Source: Candidatus Limnocylindrales bacterium
GTDB lineage: Bacteria > Moduliflexota > Moduliflexia > Moduliflexales > JAUQPW01
Reading direction: 5' to 3'
Length of the DNA: 64,000 nucleotides
Assembly: GCA_035559535.1 (NCBI GenBank)
Contig: DATMBG010000037.1
Span: forward strand, 173,265 to 237,264
Part shown: piece after piece, positions 28,301 to 36,291 of the stretch
Position numbering within the stretch: position 1 is the stretch's first letter
How the letters are laid out: each line of letters opens with the position of its first letter
Program-made: the position numbers and the translations under genes
Notes under the pieces: generated by a model
Databases searched by the model: none
Told to the model about the DNA's origin: nothing
Seen by the model: the letters and a program-made list of their open reading frames with translations, nothing else

Positions 28301-29342
28301 GTTGCTGGACATGGACGAACAAGTGAGTCCGAAGATCAAAGACGGCCTGCGGCAGATTCGCGCCGCCGCCGGGCGGGCGGCGAATCTCACGCGGCAGTTG
28401 CTGCTGTTCAGCCGCCGCCAGGTGATGCAGCCACGCGACGTGGACCTGAATGAGGTCGTGACCAACCTGGCCAGGATGCTGCAGCGGATCATCGGCGAGG
28501 ACGTGCGCTTACAACTGCACCTGAACCCAATGCCGCTGTGGACACACGCGGACCCCGGCATGTTGGATCAGGTCTTGATGAACCTGGCCGTCAACGCCCG
28601 CGACGCCATGCCCGAGGGCGGTCAGTTGCGCATCGAGACGCTGACCAGAACCGTGGACGAAATGCTCGCCCGGCAGCACGGCGATATCTTACCCGGCGAC
28701 TACGTGGGCTTGCGCGTGACCGATACCGGCTGCGGCATTGCGCCGGAACACCTGGCCCGCATTTTCGAGCCTTTCTTCACCACCAAAGAACCGGGCAAAG
28801 GCACGGGCCTGGGGCTGGCCACTGTGTTTGGAATCATAAAGCAGCACGGAGGCTGGATCGAGGTGGAAAGCCAGGTGGGACAGGGAACGACGTTTGAAGC
28901 GTATCTGCCCGCTCTGTCCAAGCCCGCCGCGGCTGCGGCGGTAGCCCGAGCGGTTGCCAGACCGCCGGGAGGCACGGAAACCATCCTGCTGGTCGAAGAC
29001 GACGAGGCTGTGCGGCTGATGACGCGTGCGGTACTGGAACGGCACGGGTACCGGGTGATCGAAGCCCCGGACGGGCTGGCCGCCCTCGAACGCTGGGAAC
29101 AACATCGCGCGGAGGTGGCGTTGCTGCTGACCGACATGGTGATGCCGCGCGGGATCAGTGGCCACGAGCTGGCCCGGCGGCTGCAGGCCGACCGGACCGA
29201 TTTGAAGGTGCTTTATATGACAGGTTACAGCGTGGAACTCGCCGGCCGGAAATTGATACCGCAACCGGGCCAGAATTTTCTCCAAAAGCCTCTTCAAGCC
29301 GACGTGCTGCTGGCCGCCGTGCGGCGGTGCCTGGACGCGTGA
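25320..29342 (+). CDS. Giant hybrid sensor histidine kinase (REC-PAS/GAF-HisKA-HATPase-REC)
   Basis: 1340 residues from ATG 25320 (the frame runs 22 codons further back through the inverted repeat). Order: receiver domain with D53 (1-120), coiled stretch, PAS domains (~160-280 and ~285-400), GAF (~415-590), three more PAS domains (~595-960), HisKA with H980 in GGVAHDFNNVL, HATPase with NLAVNARDAMPEGG and DTGCGIAPEHLARIFEPFFTTKEPGKGTGLGLA, and a last receiver with D1272. There are no membrane helices, so it is a cytoplasmic multi-input kinase. The gene is far richer in G+C than its neighbours, with GC-ending codons. Kinase and integrase remnants lie upstream: strong signs of horizontal transfer. 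No output gene is adjacent. Confidence 0.95.
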   Translation: MKARILLIEANEQNRYLATFLLEKHGFTVVHAPDGPAGIARARQERFDLILLDIQLPDMDGYEVARALRAEPALAGVPIVAVTSYAMVGDREKALDSGCTGYLEKPINPDTFVAEVCRHLRPPGGESEEAIVLKEYSETLVRKLEEKVAELEQANRALRESEARFRAIFESEPECVKLLAADGSLLAMNPAGLQMLEADSFEQVERHCMYPLVVEEHRSAFRELTERVMRGESDTLEFQIVGLKGGRRWLETHASPLTDATGRIVAVLGITRDITERKQAEAALRESEERFRLLVDHAPEAVVLLDVETGRFVHSNPAAETLFKLPATELARVGPVELSPPVQPDGQPSETKARALIAAALAGEKPVFEWMHRDATGRDIPCEVRLLRMELGGRTIVRGSVLDISERKAAEARIGQLSRTYAVLSGINQAIVREKDPQALLTSACRIAVEKGGFCLAWIGLAGADGWLRVTAHAGATPETIEVVRAFVEGPQPDCAFTYHALQQGERAVCLDIARDERARNWRDAALARGCRAMASLPLQVGDRTVGTFNLYASVAGFFDQEELHLLDELAADIGFALEAHERERERQRAEQALRELIRTVDGIVWEADPDTFHFTFVSSHAERLLGYPVERWLNEPDFWASHLHPDDRERAVNFCVAATRAGKDHQLEYRMLAADGRVVWLRDLVTVVVEDGRPVRLRGIMVDVTAAKETEAALRASEERFREIAETIEEVFWVTNPEKNRMLYVSPAYERIWGRSTQNLYASPRDWLEAIHPDDRPHVLEAATTRQTTGEYDVEYRIVRPDGQVRWIRDMAFPVRDESGRVVRIVGVARDITDRRLAQERFRLLIENAPDMIHVIDNQGLLCFQSPSVEQILGYTEEERLGRSVFDLVHPDDLAAVRAALGQAVAQPGQSVRVECRLRHKNGQWRLLQAVGRSLPEQAAEGFIVLNSRDVTDQRRLEEQFRQSQKMEAIGQLAGGVAHDFNNVLTTIIMQSELLDMDEQVSPKIKDGLRQIRAAAGRAANLTRQLLLFSRRQVMQPRDVDLNEVVTNLARMLQRIIGEDVRLQLHLNPMPLWTHADPGMLDQVLMNLAVNARDAMPEGGQLRIETLTRTVDEMLARQHGDILPGDYVGLRVTDTGCGIAPEHLARIFEPFFTTKEPGKGTGLGLATVFGIIKQHGGWIEVESQVGQGTTFEAYLPALSKPAAAAAVARAVARPPGGTETILLVEDDEAVRLMTRAVLERHGYRVIEAPDGLAALERWEQHRAEVALLLTDMVMPRGISGHELARRLQADRTDLKVLYMTGYSVELAGRKLIPQPGQNFLQKPLQADVLLAAVRRCLDA

Positions 29343-30347
29343 GACGATGGCATCAACGGACGAGTCTTGCCGTGCGGGACACCGGCCGCATGTTCCGCAA
29401 CCTCTAAAGTTGCGGGATGGTGGCACACGCGTCTCGCGTGTCGGTTTCATGTCACTCGACCGATGTATTCGGCGAGACCTCGGACACAACGTGCTCCGCC
29501 ACGATGAAAAGCGAACTCGCCTTGCCCCGTGAGATAGGCGACTTTCGCCGGCTGAGAGGTTGCGATCCTGGCAGTGTTATCTCACGGCGCAAGGTAGCAC
29601 ACTCGGTTTACCGGCGCACGAGAATTGGACAGATCAGTGAATGTAATCACGCTGCGGCGTTGATTGCTTCGTCGTGAACTGAGATGGAGGCAATCTTGTG
29701 AAGTGGTCTGACAACCAGCTGAAGCTGCCGGCGCGTAGAAGGACCCAGGCGAAGGTCCCCGCGGTCCTCGTGTGCCGTAGCTTAGCCGGAGCGTTAGGCA
29801 GGTATATACCCGCAAACAAGGTGTAGAACGATGAAGATGTGGAGGGAATGGATTGTCTCGGACCCTAAAGCGTGATACAGCCCCCTCAGCATGCATAGAG
29901 CAGATGACAATGGGTTGCAGGAAAACTGCCTGCTGGGATCTATACGGGGCGGCTGGGTAACTCGTCCTACCGCGATGGCCGAACCACGTACTTCTGAATA
30001 ATATCCCTTGTTTTAACATACCTGTGAATCTTAATCTTATCTGAAAGTGAAATGGGTCGAGTATACTTTCTAGCCCTATTTGTATGGAAGTACCGTCCAA
30101 TGGTCGGATTCATCATTGGGCATTCATTCCAGAAGTAGGTAAGTATTTACGGGTTGTCACGAAACCAGATGGGGAACCTGTACATAAGGCATTCTTTGAC
30201 CGTGGCTTTAGACCATAGCCTGAGGAGTAGACCCTATGAAGTTTCGATAGGACTCAGACACCGACAGGGGCTTAGAAAAGCATTTGAAAAAAGACAACTT
30301 AGTGGTACGGACTCAACTTTTAACTACAAAAGGAAAGGAGAAAGTTT
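29343..30347. other. Non-coding region after the GC-rich kinase
   Basis: About 1 kb. The first ~250 bp keep the high G+C of the kinase and include a perfect ACACGCG-TCT-CGCGTGT hairpin (about 29426-29442), with no T-run. 29690-29990 holds many short complementary stretches and no supported frame; it looks like structured non-coding DNA of unknown kind. From about 30000 composition returns to the AT-richer background. AAAGGAG at 30334-30340 serves the next gene. Confidence 0.5.
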
Positions 30348-30977
30348 ATGGCCGAACCTGCAATTCTTGAAGTATTCTCAGACTATGTTTGACCCTGGTG
30401 CTATTTCAGTACGGGACGTATTGAGGAACTACGAAAAAACTATGAGGTAGAAATTAAATGGAGGGCTTTTCCTCTTCATCCCGAAACTCCAGAAGAGGGA
30501 CAGACCCTGGAAGAACTTTTTGCGGGCCGTTCTCTGGATCTCGCCATCATGATGGCTCGCCTGAAGCAAGTAGCCGCCGTTGAAGGATTACCCTTTGGGG
30601 AACGTAGAATGACCTATAACAGTCGTTTAGCCCAGGAATTAGGTAAATGGGCAGAATCCCAGGGTAAGGGCGATGAATTTCATAGGGCGGTTTTTCGAGC
30701 TTATTTTGGAGAGGGTAAGAATATCGGAAAGATTCCAGTACTCATAGATATAGCCCGATCTGTGGGTCTTTCAGATAAAGAGGCTCAGGCTGTGCTTGAG
30801 GAAAGAACCTTTAAGGAAGCCGTTGATTCCGATTGGCACCGCTCTTATCTTATGGGAATCACAGGGGTTCCGACTTTCGTAATCAACAGGCAAGGAGTTG
30901 TGGGCGCGCAACCCTATGAGGTGCTGGAATTACTGATGAAGGCAGCGAATGTAAAAAAGCGTCAACCCGATCAGTAA
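30348..30977 (+). CDS. DsbA/FrnE-family oxidoreductase with in-frame UGA at the active site (probable selenoprotein)
   Basis: From ATG 30348 (AAAGGAG eight nt upstream) the frame gives MAEPAILEVFSDYV-TGA-PWCYFSTGRIEEL... and runs on without a stop for 209 codons to TAA. The family motif is SDYVCPWCY, so the TGA (30390-30392, codon 15) replaces exactly the first active-site cysteine: U15-P-W-C18. The rest is intact, including the cis-proline loop GVPTFVI near the C-terminus. A stable hairpin follows the TGA at SECIS distance. I infer selenocysteine. Alternatives are a nonsense mutation or base-call error; a conventional gene finder would start at an internal Met (30549) and lose the active site. 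Soluble thiol-disulfide/isomerase-type enzyme; substrate unknown. No sel genes are in the window. Confidence 0.8.
30390..30426 (+). promoter_or_regulatory. UGA codon plus candidate bacterial SECIS hairpin
   Basis: UGA is at 30390-30392. Bases 30404-30413 pair with 30417-30426 around the loop GGA (30414-30416): seven Watson-Crick and three G-U pairs, ten in a row. There are 21 nt between UGA and the loop, and a G opens the loop. Both fit the known bacterial SECIS pattern (loop about 16-37 nt after UGA, G in the first two loop positions). Pairing was done by eye. Confidence 0.7.
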
Positions 30978-31284
30978 AACCTCCCATTTTCCTCTACAGG
31001 TTGAGAAAGCCAGTCTCAAATCCAGGAAACCTTCTGTTCCCTTACCGTTGGTTTTCATAAAGTAGAGTTTTCCATTAAATTTTTATTGACAAACCTTCCT
31101 CGGATAAATGATATAATTAAACATAATAAGCCTTTATAAGGTACTCTCCCTTCAATTAGAAATGATCCAAAGGGATACCCCTCGAGTTTACAAGCGATCT
31201 TAAAAGCGTTTTAACCCGTTTGATCTTTGAACAGTAGGAGGAAATATTTACGTGAGTTAACTAACCTTAGGAGGTGGATGTGTT
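30978..31284. other. Intergenic region upstream of the bd-like oxidase cluster
   Basis: 307 bp, AT-rich, no gene. It holds a candidate promoter (31086-31117). It ends in TTAGGAGGTG, the ribosome site of the next gene. The leader would be about 160 nt long. Confidence 0.5.
31086..31117 (+). promoter_or_regulatory. Candidate sigma-70-type promoter of the respiratory cluster
   Basis: A perfect TTGACA (31086-31091) and a perfect TATAAT (31112-31117) occur on the right strand, but 20 nt apart, longer than the usual 16-18. An overlapping TGATAT at 17-nt spacing is the alternative -10. Confidence 0.3.
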
Positions 31285-32307
31285 ATGAGAGTAAGGATTT
31301 TCGCCGGGGTTCTTGGGACTACTATAGGTATAACGCTATTACCAACCAATCTTTTTGTTTTAGCCCAACAGGCTCCTATTCCCGTTGAATCTATCAAAGT
31401 GGATATGGCTCCGAAGGTAGATGGGGATGGGAGTGATGAGGTCTGGCAAAAAGCTAAAGAGGTTAAAATTCAAACAAAAGATGGTCCGGAGGCGAAGCTT
31501 AAATCGGTCTATACAGACAAGGAAATATTTTTCTTGATTACCTGGCCAGACCAGACAGAATCCATTAATATGGATATGTGGGTTTTCAAAGATGGGGCCT
31601 GGTCCATTAAGCAGGAGCCTCGATATGGAGGAAGTCAATCCTGGGATGCGGATCAAGATCGTTTGGCCTTTCAATGGAATATTAAGGACTCTGTTACTGG
31701 ATTTAATGAAAAAGGTTGCGTGGCTCTCTGCCATGTTGAAGAGAGGGAAGATCGCATGCACACTAACGGTCCCGGGCAATATACGGATATCTGGCAATGG
31801 AAGGCAGCTCACTCCAATCCGTTGGGAAAGATCGACAATGGTCACCTGGACAATACGGTGGTCAGTAAAAAAGATCAGCCGGACGAGGAAAAACGTCTCT
31901 ATGCCGCTCATAAATGGGATGGGACCGGGGATGAGCCCTTTGTAAGAAATATCGAAAATAACGCCCCTAAATGGATGCCCAAAGGGGGGCCCAATAAGGA
32001 GCCTTTCTTGATGAAAGGTAACGAAGTTCCCCTGGATCCCAGCGTTGTAAAGTCAGGGGATACTGTTCCGGGTTGGGTGATAGGACCCCTTCCCAAAGGC
32101 CGGGATGTCATCAATGCTAAGGGGGTTTATAAAGAGGGTACCTGGACTTTAGAAATCGGTCGGGCCCTGGTGACCGAGAACAAAGATTTTGATATTCAGT
32201 TTGAAGATCTCAAAAAACCTTATTATTTTGGGATGGGTATTTGGGAGAATGACCGCTTGTTTGCTCATATGCGTGCAGATGGGCCGTATATGTTGACCTT
32301 TAAATAA
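31285..32307 (+). CDS. EB_dh-domain c-type cytochrome (ethylbenzene dehydrogenase gamma-like)
   Basis: 340 residues with a signal peptide (about 1-28, ending LAQQA). One EB_dh heme-binding domain spans about 35-335: DGDGSDEVWQKA, FLITWPDQTES, then a C-terminal DIQFEDLKKPYYFGMGIWENDR. In related dehydrogenases this subunit holds a b-type heme. Here it also has GCVALCH (C145, C149, H150), a C-x3-CH spacing rather than CxxCH, likely covalent heme c. Periplasmic. It is the first gene of the bd-like cluster, with AGGAGGTG at its start, and probably passes electrons between the cytochromes of that cluster. Confidence 0.85.
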   Translation: MRVRIFAGVLGTTIGITLLPTNLFVLAQQAPIPVESIKVDMAPKVDGDGSDEVWQKAKEVKIQTKDGPEAKLKSVYTDKEIFFLITWPDQTESINMDMWVFKDGAWSIKQEPRYGGSQSWDADQDRLAFQWNIKDSVTGFNEKGCVALCHVEEREDRMHTNGPGQYTDIWQWKAAHSNPLGKIDNGHLDNTVVSKKDQPDEEKRLYAAHKWDGTGDEPFVRNIENNAPKWMPKGGPNKEPFLMKGNEVPLDPSVVKSGDTVPGWVIGPLPKGRDVINAKGVYKEGTWTLEIGRALVTENKDFDIQFEDLKKPYYFGMGIWENDRLFAHMRADGPYMLTFK

Positions 32308-32390
32308 GGGTCCTGGAGGGAATTTGAGTGAAAAAATTTACAATAGAGAGTCTCGTTTTCTGCTGGAAAGCGTGAGTCTCCAATTGCTTT

Positions 32391-34187
32391 ATGAGGAAAA
32401 TAAATCGTAAAGTTTTTTTCATCTTTTCTCTGCTTTTCTTTGTGATCCTGATAGGTTCGGCGTTTGCCCAACAACCTGCCGGTGATCAACCTGTGGAGTA
32501 TCGGGCATTTCCGTATATAGGAAGCCGACAAATCATGTGGATTGCAGCACAATTACACCTGATGTTTGCAGCCTTTATTTTAGGTGTTCCTATTTTTGCA
32601 GTGATTGTGGAGTTTATCGGATTCTATGCCCGAGACCCCTTGCAAAAACTACGTTACGACAGACTGGCCAAAGAGTTTACCAAGCTTCTATTAATCGCGT
32701 TTTCTGCAACGGCTATCTGGGGAGCCATCCTTACCTTCTTATTTATCACCCTTTATCCCAAGTTTTTTAATTACTTATCGAACATCTTCTCTCCCACCTT
32801 ATGGATTTATCCTTTTCTCTTTTTTGGAGAAACTTTCACCCTTTATCTTTATTGGTACGGCTGGGAGTGGTTACAGGGGGAGAAGAAAAAATTCCATTTG
32901 GCCTTAGGGGTACTTCTAAATCTCTTTGGGATTGCCGTCCTTTTTATTACCGATGCCTGGACGACCTTTATGATGAGTCCCAGTGGAGTGGATGAAAAAG
33001 GTAATCTGGTTAGCCTCTGGAAGGCGATTAACAATCCGTTGTGGATGCCTTTAAATATTCATCGGCTGATCGCCAATATCGTTTTTGGAGGTTCCATTGC
33101 GGCGGCCTACGCGGCTTTTCGATTTTTATCTTCTAAAACCGAGGAAGAAAGAGCCCATTACGATTGGATGGGATATATTGGGAATTTTATAGCCATTCAA
33201 GCCTTTATTGTTCTTCCCTTTGCCGGGTATTGGTTTGGTCGAGAAATTTATGCCTTTGATCAACAACTGGGAATCACCATGATGGGGGGTTTTCTGTCCT
33301 GGCTCTGGATTATTCAGGCGATCCTTATCGGAATTATTTTCCTGGCAAGTAATTACTATTTGTGGATCGGTATGGAGCGGATCCCAGGGGCCGAAAGATA
33401 TCGACTGTATACCCGGCTTATTTTGTTGGTTTTAGTTGTTGGTACACTGGTTTGGGCAACTCCCCATAGCCTGGTGGCCAGTCTGGAAGAAGCGAGAAAA
33501 ATGGGTGGCGCTCACCATCCTCTTTTGGGAGTTCTGGGGGTTATGTCCGCTAAAAATACCGCGGTCAATATCATGATTCTGAGTACTTTTCTTAGTTTTT
33601 TGTTCTATCGGCGGGGCAATAAAATCTCCAGGGTTTCCTGGGCTAAGACCGGTGTGGTTCTTCAAGGGCTTATTCTCTTCCTGGCGGCTTTTATTGTAGT
33701 CTTTTACGGAGTTCGTGGTTACTTTGTAGAAGCCATCGTGCGAATTGGATATTCGGTTTATCAGGTTTTAGCCGTATTGAGCGCTATTATCCTGACCATG
33801 ATCCTGGATATCTTTATGCTCCGTAATGCAGAAGAGATCGGACCCATTCGGTGGGGAAAAATGCCACCCCGTTCTCAATACGCGCTTTTCCTCGTTGCCA
33901 TTACATTTACCTGGCTTATGGGACTCATGGGATATGCCCGGTCGGCCATTCGACAACACTGGCACGTTTATGGAGTTATGCGTGATACTTCCCCCGAAGC
34001 TTTCTCCCCGACATTGGGCTTTGCAGCCGATATGGTTTCCATTTGTGTTCTTCTGTTTTTTGCCCTCGTCTTCTTTATCTTCTGGATTGGTCATCTTGGA
34101 GAAAAAACAAAGATCCTTGAGGAACAGGTTGAGGAGGAAGTAGAAGGAATAACCACTGCCAAGCTGAAAGGGGGTTATACAACATGA
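32391..34187 (+). CDS. Cytochrome bd-like oxidase subunit I (CydA-like)
   Basis: 598 residues, about 13-14 hydrophobic helices after an N-terminal signal-like segment. CydA-type landmarks are present: H56 in QLHLMFAAFILGVP (heme ligand helix), FFGETFTLYLYWYGW around E147 (acidic pair region), and NPLWMPLNIHRLIANIVFGG with H224 (b558-like ligand). The long quinol-binding loop of classical CydA is not evident. It is not followed by cydB but overlaps (ATGA) a diheme cytochrome c gene. The arrangement fits cytochrome-c-linked members of the bd superfamily (OR-C type). Oxygen reduction is the family role; electron donor and activity here are inferred. Confidence 0.82.
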   Translation: MRKINRKVFFIFSLLFFVILIGSAFAQQPAGDQPVEYRAFPYIGSRQIMWIAAQLHLMFAAFILGVPIFAVIVEFIGFYARDPLQKLRYDRLAKEFTKLLLIAFSATAIWGAILTFLFITLYPKFFNYLSNIFSPTLWIYPFLFFGETFTLYLYWYGWEWLQGEKKKFHLALGVLLNLFGIAVLFITDAWTTFMMSPSGVDEKGNLVSLWKAINNPLWMPLNIHRLIANIVFGGSIAAAYAAFRFLSSKTEEERAHYDWMGYIGNFIAIQAFIVLPFAGYWFGREIYAFDQQLGITMMGGFLSWLWIIQAILIGIIFLASNYYLWIGMERIPGAERYRLYTRLILLVLVVGTLVWATPHSLVASLEEARKMGGAHHPLLGVLGVMSAKNTAVNIMILSTFLSFLFYRRGNKISRVSWAKTGVVLQGLILFLAAFIVVFYGVRGYFVEAIVRIGYSVYQVLAVLSAIILTMILDIFMLRNAEEIGPIRWGKMPPRSQYALFLVAITFTWLMGLMGYARSAIRQHWHVYGVMRDTSPEAFSPTLGFAADMVSICVLLFFALVFFIFWIGHLGEKTKILEEQVEEEVEGITTAKLKGGYTT

Positions 34188-35191
34188 ATGGATCCAATCA
34201 ATTTATCGGGCTTAAAGTTGTTTTGTTTACGCTGATTGTTATAGGTATTTTTACCTATTATGCCAATAGTATTCCGCAACTGGAGTCAAGACCTCCCAAG
34301 GAGCTTTCTCTAAGTAAAGAGAACCTCACTCCAGAAGCTCTGGTTCAGGCTGGTAAAGATATTTTTTATGGAAAAGGAACATGCGCACTTTGCCATGCCA
34401 TCGGCGAAAAAGGACCCCGAGCTCCTGATTTAGCAGGAGTAGGAGCCAGAGCCGCCACACGTGAGCCGGGAAAATCCGCTAAGGAATACTTGATAGAATC
34501 TCTTATTAATCCCACCGCCTATGTGGTGGAAGGGTATCCTCCCATTATGCCTGCGGTTAATAAACCTCCCATTTCTTTAAATCCAACGGAGATTTTAGCC
34601 GTTGTAGCATTCCTCGAAAGTCTGGGGGGGACGGTCGATGTTAAACCCTCGGATATCCCTTCTGAAGCCTCTGCTACCGCCGCTTCTGCGACTCCTGCAG
34701 CACCTGCTCCCTTGAAACTCCCAGGAAATCCTGAAGCCGGAAAGGCCGTAGCAGAAGTGTGTGTTCAGTGCCATATTATCCCAGGTGTCGGTAAACCCAG
34801 AAGACCCAGGGCTCCAGATCTTTCAGCCATTGGAGCTATTGCTACACCCGATTATATTATGGAATCCATTCTGGATCCCGATGCAAAGGTAGTAGCCGGA
34901 TATCCTGCCGGATTAATGCCTAAAGATTTTGGGGAGAAACTGAAAGCCCAAGAATTTATGGATCTGGTGGCTTTTCTTATGACCTTAAAAGGAGGATCGC
35001 CGGAGAGTGGTGAACCGGGTAAAGGAGCTCAACCTGCTGAAGGTCAAAAGAAGGAAGGGGTCCAGGAGACAAAGGCTTCTTCCGTACCGGTCCCCGAAGC
35101 TAAACCGGCAGAAACCGAGAAGAAGGAAGGAACCGAATCCCAGGGTAGCAAAAGCCCAACCGCAGGTTCTGAACAGAATAAATCTCAGTAG
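34184..35191 (+). CDS. Membrane-anchored diheme cytochrome c
   Basis: 335 residues. An N-terminal membrane helix (about 10-28) anchors two cytochrome c domains. The heme motifs are CALCH (67-71) and CVQCH (193-197), each followed by PRAPDL, and each domain has a distal Met candidate (PPIMP, GLMP). The last ~65 residues are low-complexity Pro/Glu/Lys/Ser. The start overlaps the bd-like subunit in ATGA, so the two are made together and probably form a complex, the cytochrome replacing a quinol as electron donor. Confidence 0.9.
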   Translation: MNGSNQFIGLKVVLFTLIVIGIFTYYANSIPQLESRPPKELSLSKENLTPEALVQAGKDIFYGKGTCALCHAIGEKGPRAPDLAGVGARAATREPGKSAKEYLIESLINPTAYVVEGYPPIMPAVNKPPISLNPTEILAVVAFLESLGGTVDVKPSDIPSEASATAASATPAAPAPLKLPGNPEAGKAVAEVCVQCHIIPGVGKPRRPRAPDLSAIGAIATPDYIMESILDPDAKVVAGYPAGLMPKDFGEKLKAQEFMDLVAFLMTLKGGSPESGEPGKGAQPAEGQKKEGVQETKASSVPVPEAKPAETEKKEGTESQGSKSPTAGSEQNKSQ

Positions 35192-35223
35192 GGTCATACC
35201 TATTTGTAATTAAACGAGTAGCA

Positions 35224-35347
35224 TGTCATTGCGAGCCCTTCGATACCTGCAGGTAAATTCCGCGAAGCCATCCCTTGACTTCAAGGGATGGCTTTGTCCC
35301 CTTTGCTTTACCCTGAGCTTCGGCTCATATCGCCCCTTGCAATGACA
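35224..35347. repeat. CATTGCGAG-type dispersed repeat element
   Basis: Ends TGTCATTGCGAG (35224-35235) and CTTGCAATGACA (35336-35347) are inverted copies with one mismatch. Inside is a perfect 13-bp stem, AGCCATCCCTTGA/TCAAGGGATGGCT, around two bases. It is non-coding. It interrupts the cytochrome cluster between two genes. Confidence 0.75.
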
Positions 35348-35384
35348 AACTCTTACTCCATTTGAAAGAGCCTTAACGATGAGT

Positions 35385-35458
35385 TATCAGGATAAAACGT
35401 AAAACATAAGACCTGAAGGCCTCCAGAGGCGCTTTGTGTTTTATGTCTTCCGTTTTAA
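35385..35458. repeat. Imperfect hairpin repeat (AAAACGTAAAACATAAGAC type)
   Basis: AAAACGTAAAACATAAGAC and the downstream GTGTTTTATGTCTTCCGTTTT are imperfect inverted copies around GGCCTCCAGAGGC, which is itself partly self-complementary. It lies immediately before the next cytochrome gene and may lengthen or stabilise the mRNA leader. Confidence 0.5.
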
Positions 35459-35461
35459 TAT

Positions 35462-36205
35462 ATGTCTATTCTGAAAAGCTCTTTTATACATGCCATTCTA
35501 CTCCTTGTTATCGCTATTCTTATTTTTAAATACGGGATTCACCCTCCCATTCCCCAAAGCTTATTTTTGCTTTACCTGGTTATTACCCTTTTCGGAATTT
35601 TCCTCTTTGTTTCTTCCAGTGAGGAGACCTGGAAAAGCTTCCTGAGTCCCATCCATGCAACGCTTTATGATCCCAGGTTTAGGGGAATTCGAGCGATTAT
35701 CTTTATCATCCTTCCCATACTGGCAACTTACCTGGTTTACCTGAGAGTTCAACCAAAAATAGAACCTCCGGCAGAACTACGAACCATTCACCCGGCCCCT
35801 CCGGATACCATTAGTTTTCGTAATGGAACCATTAAGCTTCAAGGGTTAGGAAATCCCTTGAGGGGCGATAAAGAGCATTTCCAGGAGCACGTAAATAGAG
35901 GCAAGGCCATTTATTTTAAAAATTGTTTCTACTGCCATGGAGATGGGTTAAACGGAGAAGGCCATTTTGCCGAGGGACTTAATCCGAAGCCTGCAAATTT
36001 TACCGATGTGGGGACCATTGCACAGCTTCAAGAATCTTATCTTTTTTGGAGAATCGCCAAGGGTGGACCCAATCTTCCAACAGAAGCAACTCCCTGGAAT
36101 TCTGCGATGCCAGCCTGGGAAAACTATCTCACAGCGGACGACATCTGGTCCGTTATTCTTTATTTATATGAAGCCACCGGTTATCAGCCCAGGAAGTGGG
36201 AGTAA
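35462..36205 (+). CDS. Membrane-bound monoheme cytochrome c
   Basis: 247 residues. Three hydrophobic helices (about 8-23, 33-51, 76-94) precede one periplasmic cytochrome c domain. The heme motif is CFYCHGDGLNGEG (C155, C158, H159), and the sixth ligand is probably the Met in NSAMPAW. The fold resembles the cytochromes accompanying nitrite oxidoreductase- or EB_dh-type complexes. It lies on the same strand as the bd-like oxidase, 270 bp after the diheme cytochrome, separated by two repeats. Confidence 0.85.
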   Translation: MSILKSSFIHAILLLVIAILIFKYGIHPPIPQSLFLLYLVITLFGIFLFVSSSEETWKSFLSPIHATLYDPRFRGIRAIIFIILPILATYLVYLRVQPKIEPPAELRTIHPAPPDTISFRNGTIKLQGLGNPLRGDKEHFQEHVNRGKAIYFKNCFYCHGDGLNGEGHFAEGLNPKPANFTDVGTIAQLQESYLFWRIAKGGPNLPTEATPWNSAMPAWENYLTADDIWSVILYLYEATGYQPRKWE

Positions 36206-36228
36206 GGCCAATAACATAACCCAGGAGT

Positions 36229-36291
36229 CAGAAGTCAGGAGTCAGAAGTCAGAAGCAGTTTTAGTTTTTGACCTCTGGCTCCTGGCTTCTG
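36229..36291. repeat. GTCAGAA-type tandem/inverted repeat hairpin
   Basis: A purine-rich arm of repeated AGTCAGA units (36229-36251) pairs over 23 positions with 36269-36291, where T-to-C changes give G-U-type mismatches. The result is a strong hairpin. It lies 20 bp before the next cytochrome gene. Confidence 0.65.

Noticed and set aside
26490-28322. A 610-codon minus-strand frame inside the hybrid kinase
   Set aside because: Antisense shadow produced by high G+C codon bias; the plus frame has a complete set of kinase domains.
29582-30100. A 172-codon minus-strand frame after the hybrid kinase
   Set aside because: No domain, odd amino-acid make-up, and it spans the change in base composition; likely chance.
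30390-30392. The idea that TGA is read as tryptophan in this organism, which would also rescue the integrase TGA
   Set aside because: Many intact genes here end in TGA (coxA, coxC, acsA, pdhA, pdhC), often within ATGA overlaps, and the DsbA position calls for Cys, not Trp.
30154-30450. A 98-codon plus-strand frame just before and over the DsbA-like gene start
   Set aside because: No domain, no ribosome site, and it overlaps the well-supported DsbA-family frame (including its SECIS region) in another frame.
36229-36291. Repeated AGTCAGA units considered as a CRISPR-like array
   Set aside because: The units are tandem and pair with one inverted copy; there are no spacers and no cas genes in the window.
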